Of a stretch of 64,000 nt of DNA, positions 57,443-64,000 are shown in pieces. Each line of letters starts with the position of its first letter. The first letter of the stretch is position 1. The notes beneath the pieces were generated by a model. The model was given only the letters and a program-made list of their open reading frames with translations, was not told the origin of the DNA and did not search any database. Both the position numbers and the translations under genes were made by a program. Location of the stretch: contig NZ_JARFYN010000005.1 of NCBI RefSeq assembly GCF_030272695.1, positions 124,001 through 188,000 on the forward strand, written 5' to 3'. Source of the DNA: Martinezella calliandrae (GTDB taxonomy: Bacteria > Pseudomonadota > Alphaproteobacteria > Rhizobiales > Rhizobiaceae).

Positions 57443-59629
57443 ATGGTCAACACCACACTCGCCGAAGCCGAGCAGGCGCCGACCCCTTCAATGGACGAAG
57501 TCAAGCGTCCGGACAGCGGTCTGGCGGCGATTGCGGCGATCGCAGGCTATTATCGCATTGCCTCTAATCCGGATGTTCTGGCACGCGACCTGGCTCTTTC
57601 GGGTGTCGCCGGCCGCAACGACCTTCTGCGCGCGGCAAAACTGGTTGGGCTGAAGGCGAAGCATGTCGAGATTCACACCGATGCCCGCCTCGGGACACTT
57701 CCGACACCCGCCATCGTCTGCCTGACCAATGGCCGCTTTGGCGTCTTCGGCGGTGTAACGCCCGATGGGACCTACCGGATCATCGATCCCGCCGACTTTT
57801 CCAGCCGCAATCTCGGATCACACGAGGTGTTGGCCGAGACCGCGGGGCATTTCATTCTGCTGCAGCGGCGCTTGGCAGGGCCGGGGTCTTCGAGAGGGAA
57901 TTTCGGGTTCCGTTGGTTTCTGCCGTCGATCTGGCGTTATCGCCATGCCTTTGGCCACGTCCTGCTGGCCTCGCTGATCGTGCAGATCTTCGCGCTGGTG
58001 ACACCACTATTCTTCCAGGTGGTTGTCGACAAGGTTCTTGCCCATCGCAGCTATTCAACCTTGATCGTATTGGTCATCGGCTTGGCAGCGGTCGGGTTGT
58101 TCGATGTCGTCCTACAGTATCTCAGAACCTATGCGCTGTCGCATACGACCAACCGTATCGACGTCGAACTTGGCCGTCGCCTGTTCCGGCACCTCTTGAA
58201 CCTACCGCTTTCCTATTTCGAGACTCGGGCGACTGGTCAGACGATCGCGCGTGTCCGCGAGCTGGAAACGATTCGGAATTTTTTGACGGGGCAGGGGCTG
58301 TTTTCCGGTCTTGATCTCATTTTCACGGTCGTCTTCATCTTCGTGCTGTTTTCCTATTCGTCCAAGCTTGCCTGGATCGTCATCGCCTCGATCCCCTTCT
58401 ATCTGGCGATAGGTTTTCTGGTGCGGCCATTCCTGAAGGAGAAGATCGACGAGAAGTTCGAGCGCGGCGCCTATAGTCAGCAGCTCCTTGTCGAGACGGT
58501 CGTTGGCGTCCAGACCCTGAAGGCCGCGGCCGTCGAGCCGGTGGTCTCGGCACAATGGGAGGAGCGGCTTGCCGGGTATGTGCAATCATCGTTCCTGACA
58601 ACGATGCTGGCCGCCAAGGGCCAGAACGCCATCCAATACGTGAACAAGATCACCTCGGCGGCTCTGCTGTTGTTCGGGGCCCAGGCAGTCATCAATGGCG
58701 AGCTGACGGTTGGCGGACTGGTGGCCTTCAACATGATCGCCGGGCAGGTGTCGCAGCCGATCCTGCGTCTGTCACAGCTCTGGCAGGATTTCCAGCAGGT
58801 GCAGGTGTCGGTTGCCCGCCTTGCCGACATCCTCAACGCGCCTCCGGAGCCGCGGCCGGAAGTATCCGTCAGCCTGCCGAAGCCGAGAGGGGCGATCGCC
58901 TTCAAGGGTGTGAATTTCCGCTATTCCGCCGACGGCCAGGATGTGCTCAGAGACATCACCTTCTCGGTGCGGCCCGGCGAAGTGATTGGCATCGTCGGAC
59001 CATCCGGATCGGGCAAGTCGACGCTCACCAAGTTGGTGCAGCGCTTCTATATTCCCAACCGCGGCCAGGTCTTCGTCGATGGCCAGGACATCGCCCAGGT
59101 CGATCCTGCTTGGCTGCGCTCGAATATCGGTGTCGTCCTGCAGGAGAACATGCTGTTCAACCGGACGATCCATGACAACATCTGCCTGGTGAATCCGTCG
59201 ATGTCGCGGGCGGCGGCAATGCAGATGGCGCGGCTGTCGGGCGCTGATGAATTCATCGCCAAGCTGCCGAAGGGCTACGACACCTTGATCGAGGAACGCG
59301 GCGCCAATCTTTCCGGCGGCCAGCGGCAGCGGCTGGCGATCGCACGAGCACTGGCGACCAACCCCCCCATCCTCATTCTCGACGAGGCAACCAGCGCGCT
59401 CGACTACGAAAGCGAGCGCATCATTCTTGCCAACATGCGCGAGATCGTCAAAGGCAGGACGGTGATCATCATCGCCCATCGCCTGGCGACCGTCCGGCAC
59501 TGCGATCGCATCATCGGCATGAAGGATGGGCGCATCATCGAAGAGGGCAATCACGACAGCCTGTTGAACCGGGCAAATGGTCTCTACGCCCATCTCTGGC
59601 AGTTGCAGACGGGGCTTAGCCAGGTATGA
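57443..59629 (+). CDS. Type I secretion ABC transporter (HlyB-like, C39-like domain)
   Basis: The 728-aa protein has an N-terminal C39-like domain in which the catalytic Cys position is Asp (DSGLAAIAAIAG), as in HlyB-type chaperone-like domains, so it should not cleave a leader. It then has six membrane helices (about 160-430) and an ATP-binding domain with Walker A GPSGSGKST, signature LSGGQRQR and Walker B ILILDEATSALD. The chosen ATG at 57443 aligns with that of the duplicated copy at 56749. The stop overlaps the adaptor start (ATGA). Confidence 0.93.
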   Translation: MVNTTLAEAEQAPTPSMDEVKRPDSGLAAIAAIAGYYRIASNPDVLARDLALSGVAGRNDLLRAAKLVGLKAKHVEIHTDARLGTLPTPAIVCLTNGRFGVFGGVTPDGTYRIIDPADFSSRNLGSHEVLAETAGHFILLQRRLAGPGSSRGNFGFRWFLPSIWRYRHAFGHVLLASLIVQIFALVTPLFFQVVVDKVLAHRSYSTLIVLVIGLAAVGLFDVVLQYLRTYALSHTTNRIDVELGRRLFRHLLNLPLSYFETRATGQTIARVRELETIRNFLTGQGLFSGLDLIFTVVFIFVLFSYSSKLAWIVIASIPFYLAIGFLVRPFLKEKIDEKFERGAYSQQLLVETVVGVQTLKAAAVEPVVSAQWEERLAGYVQSSFLTTMLAAKGQNAIQYVNKITSAALLLFGAQAVINGELTVGGLVAFNMIAGQVSQPILRLSQLWQDFQQVQVSVARLADILNAPPEPRPEVSVSLPKPRGAIAFKGVNFRYSADGQDVLRDITFSVRPGEVIGIVGPSGSGKSTLTKLVQRFYIPNRGQVFVDGQDIAQVDPAWLRSNIGVVLQENMLFNRTIHDNICLVNPSMSRAAAMQMARLSGADEFIAKLPKGYDTLIEERGANLSGGQRQRLAIARALATNPPILILDEATSALDYESERIILANMREIVKGRTVIIIAHRLATVRHCDRIIGMKDGRIIEEGNHDSLLNRANGLYAHLWQLQTGLSQV

Positions 59630-61101
59630 ACCAGGTCATCAAGCCCCCGAAACGACCAAGGCGACCACGCCGCACCAGGATCGAAAATGAGTTTCTGCCG
59701 GCGGCCCTTGAGATTCTCGAGACGCCACCCTCTCCGATCCGCACCGCCTTCATCTGGTTCATCGCCGTCGTTGTCGTCAGTACGTTAGTGTGGAGCTATC
59801 TTGGCACCTTTGACATCGTCTCGACGGCACAGGGAAAACTGCAGCCGACGGGCCGCGTCAAGGTCATCCAGTCGCTGGAAGTCGGCAAGACGCGATCCAT
59901 CCCGGTGGTCAACGGCTCGAAAGTGAAAGCGGGCGATGTCGTCGTCGATCTCGACGATACCGAGCTCAAATCAGACGAGGATGGATTGACTGTCAATCTG
60001 CAGGCATTGCACGCTGAAATCATGCGACGCGATGCGGCGCTGACACTTGCGAGCAACTGGCTCGTGGGTGATATCTGGACCGGCAACCGCATAGTGCCAA
60101 CAGCCCCATTGTCATTTCCTGCTGATACGCCCGACAATATTCGTGCGCGAGAACAGACGATCTTCGCGGCCGACCTAGCCCAGCTCGACGCCAACCTCGA
60201 CAATCTCGCCGCCCAGCGCACCCAGCAGACGGCGACCATCGAGCGGCTCGGCGCGACAATCGATGCCCACAGAATCCTGATTGCGACGCTTACTGAACGC
60301 GTTGCGATGCGCTCGACCCTGGTTGATGAGTCGGCCGGCTCGAAATCCGGCGTCATCGACGCGCTCGAGGCGCAGCAGAAGGAGGAAACCGATCTCGCAA
60401 CGGAGGTCGGCCAACTCGCCGAGGCAAAAGCCGCACTGGCTGTTGCCACGAGCGAAGGAGAAAAGGCCTTGCGCGCGTTCATCGCGGACGACGCCGAGAA
60501 ATTGGGCGATGCCTCGAAGCAGGCGGACGAACTGGACAAGCAACTGGTCAAGGCACGGAAACGCCGCCAGTCGATGACGATTGAAAGTCCCATTGACGGC
60601 GTCGTCACCGCCTCAGCCATCACCACCATCGGCCAGGTCGTCAATCCCGGTTCCGAACTGATGCGCATCGTGCCGGCCGATACCGCGCTCGAAATCGAAG
60701 CGTTCCTGCCAAACAGCGATATCGGCTTCGTTTCGGCTGGACAGGAGGCGGTGATCAAGGTCGAAGCCTTTCCGTTCACGCGTTATGGCGTGGTCCACGG
60801 CCATGTTACGTCCGTCGCCACAGACGCTGTTCCGGAGCCGGACGCGCAGCAGATGGAGGGCGAGCCCGCTAAGCAGCTTCAGAGTCTCATACCGGTCGGC
60901 AACGTGGAGCGGGTCCAGAACCTAGTCTTCCCCGTCACCGTCGGACCCGACACCAAGGTAATCAACGTCGATGGTGTGCTGCAACAGTTGTCGCCAGGCA
61001 TGGCCGCGACCGTTGAGATCAAGACCGGCAAGCGGCGAATTCTGGAATATCTGTTCTCGCCGCTCGCCGAAGTTGCTTCCGAGGCAATGGAGGAGCGGTG
61101 A
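59626..61101 (+). CDS. HlyD-family membrane fusion adaptor of type I secretion
   Basis: The 491-aa protein has one membrane helix at about 42-62 (AFIWFIAVVVVSTLVWSYL). Next come a beta/lipoyl part (SLEVGKTRSIPVVNGSKVKAGDVVVDLDD), a long coiled-coil hairpin (about 120-310), and a second lipoyl part (SPIDGVVTASAITTIGQVVNPGSELMRIVP). It bridges the ABC exporter to an outer-membrane TolC-like channel, which is not in the window. ATGA overlap with the exporter gene indicates coupled translation. Confidence 0.93.
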   Translation: MNQVIKPPKRPRRPRRTRIENEFLPAALEILETPPSPIRTAFIWFIAVVVVSTLVWSYLGTFDIVSTAQGKLQPTGRVKVIQSLEVGKTRSIPVVNGSKVKAGDVVVDLDDTELKSDEDGLTVNLQALHAEIMRRDAALTLASNWLVGDIWTGNRIVPTAPLSFPADTPDNIRAREQTIFAADLAQLDANLDNLAAQRTQQTATIERLGATIDAHRILIATLTERVAMRSTLVDESAGSKSGVIDALEAQQKEETDLATEVGQLAEAKAALAVATSEGEKALRAFIADDAEKLGDASKQADELDKQLVKARKRRQSMTIESPIDGVVTASAITTIGQVVNPGSELMRIVPADTALEIEAFLPNSDIGFVSAGQEAVIKVEAFPFTRYGVVHGHVTSVATDAVPEPDAQQMEGEPAKQLQSLIPVGNVERVQNLVFPVTVGPDTKVINVDGVLQQLSPGMAATVEIKTGKRRILEYLFSPLAEVASEAMEER

Positions 61102-61324
61102 GCGAAGTTGGTGGTTCGCGCCTGGTAAAAGGACCGAGTACACCGTGCGAATCAAAGGCGTGCATCAGGCATGATGACCAATAGCGCTCGGCGTGCGACC
61201 CATGTACAAGCAGTTCTCGCTTAGATCGAAGCCGAATCCGCCCCGTTTCTTGGATCTGGGCTACTCCTATTTGCGCTCAAAGTGAATCGGTTCGCGCTGT
61301 CTCGTAGTGGTCTTCAGGCGTCGA

Positions 61325-61651
61325 TCAAGCGGGTAAACTCTCCGGCAGTAGCAAGAGCAGTTCGTCGTCGGGCAGCGGTCGCTGAAGCCGTTTTGCTTCC
61401 TCCCAGGGGGTGGTCATCCATAATTCGATTTCCTCCTGCGTTTTGAGGACAACGGGCATTGCCTTTTCGTGAATTTCGCCAACGGCCCTATTCGCCTCGG
61501 TTGTTAGAAAACCATACAGGTCGATCGTTACCTCCCCTTCCTTGACCTTCCGAACAGATCGCGACTGCGGCACCCATATGCCGGCAAAGGCCATGAGCGG
61601 CTGATCCTCGTCGCCGGCGAACCAGGCGTTCGGAACGCGACCTCCATCCAC
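61325..61651 (-). pseudogene. SRAP (YedK/HMCES) domain protein, C-terminal remnant
   Basis: The 108 codons match the C-terminal half of rhizobial SOS-response-associated peptidases: NAWFAGDEDQPLMAFAGIWV, DLYGFLTTEANRAVGEIHEK and AMPVVLKTQEE. The N-terminal half with the catalytic Cys2 (MCGR) is missing, and upstream sequence in any frame does not restore it. SRAP proteins crosslink to abasic DNA. This copy should be inactive. Confidence 0.75.
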
Positions 61652-61917
61652 ACGACGTCATTGGGCAAACATCTTCCTTCTCGTCTGTTGGCAGAGGAGC
61701 ATTCATCGTTGATATTGGTCGGCAGAATTGATTGGCAACGAGTGTTGGCGTCAATTTGTTCTCATTATGTTCTCGTTCGCCCGAGAGTCAATACAGTCGT
61801 CGAGATTTCAAGTGTGCGGACGCGCGCGGCGGTCTTTGAGATTGAACGAGCGGCATCTTGACACTTGCAGAGACGTATCGTTGATGCCGTAAAGGCAAAC
61901 TGCGCTGTGGATGTGAA
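61652..61917. other. Region between SRAP remnant and TIGR04255-like gene
   Basis: These 266 bp are AT-richer, show no supported gene, and should include the promoter for the three-gene set at 61918. The lost SRAP 5' half is not recognisable here. Confidence 0.4.
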
Positions 61918-62658
61918 ATGACCGGATATGCAAAGCCCCCAGTGATCGAGGCGATGATCGAGCTCGTGCCGGTCGAAAGGTTCTCGGACCGCGAGATGCA
62001 GCGCGTGGCCAAGAAGCTAGAAGGGAAATATAGCCGCCTAGAAGAATTAGCGGACTATGATGTACAGATCCGAGTGTATGGGAAGTCCGCAACGCCGGAA
62101 ATCTCCTCCCGCCGCGAATGGTATCGGTTGTTCAGCGCCGACGGCGCAGATGTCGCGATTGTCAACCGAAAGTCGTTTGTCGCATCTCGGCTGGCACCTT
62201 ACACGCACTGGCATTATCTATTAAGCAACTTCGAGCGCAATCTTGATATTATGGAAAAGATCACTGGCGTTCGGCAATGGGAACGTATGGGCGTTCGTTA
62301 CATAAATAGAATTGATGTGCCTTCGCAGACTGGCGATCCAGTAGACATCAAAGAATATTTGAATATATATCCTGCGGCACCTTCATTCTTGAGTGAAAAT
62401 TGGGCAGCCGAGGCGACCAGGCTGGAGGTTAGCGACCAAGAAACTGGAATGCTTGTGATAGTAAATTGTGTCCGCTCTGACCCTGTGTTATTGAAGCATC
62501 AATCTTTAATCTTAGATATTGATATTGTTGAGAATCGCGATATTCCATTAAAGCGCGAGCTTTTGATGGATAAATTTGCGCTAACTCAGCAACTCAAAAA
62601 CAAGGTTTTCGAGAGCCTAATTACAGACAAGAGCAGGACGCTATTCAATGCTAAGTAG
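61918..62658 (+). CDS. TIGR04255-like family protein
   Basis: The 246-aa protein opens with KPPVIEAMIELVPVERF, the characteristic start of TIGR04255 proteins. It continues with a mixed alpha/beta region (SSRREWYRLFSADGADVAIVNRKSFVASRLAPY and ERMGVRYINRIDVP), and DIDIVENRDIPLKRELLMDKF near the end. I know no biochemical function; members are often accessory genes. The 3' end overlaps the next start by 11 bp. Confidence 0.75.
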   Translation: MTGYAKPPVIEAMIELVPVERFSDREMQRVAKKLEGKYSRLEELADYDVQIRVYGKSATPEISSRREWYRLFSADGADVAIVNRKSFVASRLAPYTHWHYLLSNFERNLDIMEKITGVRQWERMGVRYINRIDVPSQTGDPVDIKEYLNIYPAAPSFLSENWAAEATRLEVSDQETGMLVIVNCVRSDPVLLKHQSLILDIDIVENRDIPLKRELLMDKFALTQQLKNKVFESLITDKSRTLFNAK

Positions 62659-63205
62659 TGCCGCAATTTCGCTCGATAGAGGCTATGGTCAGCCAGGACC
62701 ATCGATGCCAAGCTATAATGACTTTTTACAACGGGAGTCGGCGAAACGACGTCAGGATATCTCAAAGCGTGTCGAGGATGTCGATGCTGACCTTCAGTCC
62801 CAGCTTTCATCGGTTGCTATTTCGCTCAAAATAGCGACTTCTCGATACGCGATGTATATGGGTTTCGAAGAGCGCGAAAGGCTCTTTGGCGAACTTGATT
62901 TTCTTCTTGATCCTGACGGCTGGTATGAGGAGGACAAGTATCCTTCCTTGCCGTCGTACATCAATTTCCTAAAGTGGCTTATTGAGGCGCGCCGATCGGA
63001 TTGGACCTCTCTAGGCTTTGACGACGGAGGCAATCTGCTCGCGGCCTACAAACGCGGAGAAAATCTGCTTACTGCCGCTTTCATGCCCGATGAGTTTGTC
63101 CATTGGACATCCAAGCTCGCGGATGCAGATGGAGTAGAGCTATCGACTGGAAAGAGTCCATTGGTGACATTCGTGCGCACGGCAAAAATGTTGCTGGACC
63201 GATAG
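62648..63205 (+). CDS. 185-aa protein of unknown function, partner of the TIGR04255-like gene
   Basis: No family is recognised. The N-terminal part is flexible and the middle helical (LQRESAKRRQDISKRVEDVDADLQSQL). A conserved-looking C-terminal half has LPSYINFLKWLIEARRSDW, GGNLLAAYKRGENLLTAAFM and LVTFVRTAKMLL. The start overlaps the previous gene by 11 bp and the next gene begins 3 bp after the stop, so all three are one operon. Confidence 0.65.
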   Translation: MLSSAAISLDRGYGQPGPSMPSYNDFLQRESAKRRQDISKRVEDVDADLQSQLSSVAISLKIATSRYAMYMGFEERERLFGELDFLLDPDGWYEEDKYPSLPSYINFLKWLIEARRSDWTSLGFDDGGNLLAAYKRGENLLTAAFMPDEFVHWTSKLADADGVELSTGKSPLVTFVRTAKMLLDR

Positions 63206-63208
63206 TCG

Positions 63209-63637
63209 ATGGGAGAAAAGCCGATTGTGGATGCGCACCACGTTTTGAGGCATTGCCCGCGGAATCGGACAATCCGTGACGGAAAGACGGTCGTTGGTGT
63301 GCATCCGCGGCTGTTTACGCTGAGAACGGAAATCAACGAAACATACCTATCATCGTCATACATCGAATTCTTCGATGGCACCGCCCAGCAGCAAATTGGC
63401 GCGGCCGCGCGCGCTATGCCCCTCAAGATTGGGAAAGACGACTATTTCGTTAAATTAAACGTGGGCACGATGAGGGCGCTGGGCACTAAGCACAAGCTTG
63501 CGGTGAAGGTGACCCACGTAAACAGTAGCAAGAAGAATCCTGCCTACGCGATGATCAAAGGTACGCCCAAAGATCCATCACATGAATGGATCGCTGCAAT
63601 GGCAGATGCTGTGGGATCTGCGGTAATCAAGGTTTGA
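63209..63637 (+). CDS. 142-aa protein of unknown function, third gene of the trio
   Basis: I recognise no family. It has an N-terminal HHVLRHCPRNRTIRDG stretch and a lysine-rich C-terminal half (KLNVGTMRALGTKHKLAVKVTHVNSSKKNPAYAMIKGTP), with no signal or membrane segment. It starts 3 bp after the preceding stop. Lys-rich beta-like sequence may bind nucleic acid, but this is a guess. Confidence 0.6.
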   Translation: MGEKPIVDAHHVLRHCPRNRTIRDGKTVVGVHPRLFTLRTEINETYLSSSYIEFFDGTAQQQIGAAARAMPLKIGKDDYFVKLNVGTMRALGTKHKLAVKVTHVNSSKKNPAYAMIKGTPKDPSHEWIAAMADAVGSAVIKV

Positions 63638-63720
63638 ACCTCACTAGCGCCACCTTTTTGGTGCGCACAGTTGCAGTCCTACACTCGACTCCTTAAGCAT
63701 TTCCTGTTGAACTCGCTTGA

Positions 63721-64000
63721 TGGCAAAGTCTCCGCGTAAGTCATCCAAGCCGCTGCTCGCTGATCCGGATGCACCGCTCCGGAGCCGGCCACACAAACCC
63801 CCGCGATCCCAAACAGCCGCGATTGCCGTTCGATCCCATGCCGAGTAGAGCCGTGTTTGGCGCTCTCCAGGCCAAAACCGCCAGAGGGTTCCAATTGGAT
63901 CTATGAGATAAAATGGGACGGCTACCGCCTGGCTATTCATATCGAACCGCGCGGGTGCGCATCATCACCCGCGGCGGCCATGACTGGACACACCGCTTTC
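63721..64000 (+). pseudogene. LigD (NHEJ DNA ligase) remnant, running off the window
   Basis: Three frames must be joined: MAKSPRKSSKPLLADPDAPL, then RDPKQPRLPFDPMP, then VEPCLALSRPKPPEGSNWIY plus EIKWDGYRLAIHIEPRG, and finally VRIITRGGHDWTHRF. The EIKWDGYR block contains the nucleotidyl-transfer Lys of ATP-dependent DNA ligases. Frameshifts lie near 63800, 63845 and 63948. The rest lies outside the window, so truncation cannot be judged. Confidence 0.75.

Noticed and set aside
33362..64000. Direct repeat of the tRNA 3' end as a distal attachment site
   Set aside because: No second copy of the T-arm/acceptor sequence was found by eye within the window.

Overview
The window looks like a piece of a Rhizobium-type alphaproteobacterial genome. 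The left part is GC-rich chromosome with a gene order familiar from rhizobia: carA, a GatB/YqeY gene, dnaG, recQ, kbl-tdh, and rpoD with a long acidic insert. The family content also fits (DUF930, SIMPL, YjbQ, DUF1428, GYD). No gene could be searched against a database, so names rest on motifs and recalled family features.

Region 1 (1-28.2 kb) is mostly ordinary chromosome: a YpfJ-type zinc peptidase, an aldo/keto reductase opposite a LysR regulator, MFS and MATE efflux pumps, an EVE-domain protein, carA, YqeY, replication and repair genes (dnaG, recQ), threonine degradation (kbl-tdh), the housekeeping sigma factor rpoD, a DUF930 protein, and a run of small-metabolism and transport genes. A nested-palindrome intergenic repeat lies at 26.7 kb.

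Region 2 (28.2-33.4 kb) is transitional. A frameshifted tyrosine-recombinase remnant, a Phd/VapC-type toxin-antitoxin pair with a perfect palindrome in its promoter region, and a truncated LysR remnant sit side by side. They are followed by GNAT, DUF1428 and YjbQ genes, two tandem paralogous secreted small proteins, a SIMPL protein and a tRNA with anticodon CAU (probably tRNA-Ile2).

Region 3 (33.4-44.5 kb) is accessory DNA. After a gene-poor GC-rich stretch comes a double-HTH regulator facing a four-gene cluster: a 139-aa protein, a soluble FtsH-like AAA+/M41 zinc protease, a metallophosphoesterase and an unknown 322-aa protein. A decayed copy of the first two genes lies directly upstream. 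The cluster is followed by a ribbon-helix-helix/PIN-like pair, a degraded coding stretch, a two-TM membrane protein, a possible surface-glycan protein and a possible plasmid-type replication protein.

Region 4 (44.8-61.1 kb) pairs signalling with secretion. A periplasmic molybdopterin-domain-like protein is translationally coupled to a hybrid histidine kinase, which overlaps tail to tail with a BetR-like response regulator. Next is a type I secretion locus: a small membrane protein, a 2667-aa repeat protein (about 25 repeats of about 56 aa with DxDGDG loops, then about ten repeats of 38 aa with a PW...DDG signature, between two related EF-hand-like modules), a small exported protein, an HlyB-like ABC exporter and an HlyD-like adaptor. 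No outer-membrane TolC partner is present.

Region 5 (61.3-64 kb) holds a truncated SRAP (YedK/HMCES) gene, a compact three-gene set headed by a TIGR04255-like protein, and a frameshifted LigD remnant running off the end. The best candidates for undescribed biology are the FtsH-like cluster with its dead duplicate, the giant type I secreted repeat protein, and the TIGR04255 trio.
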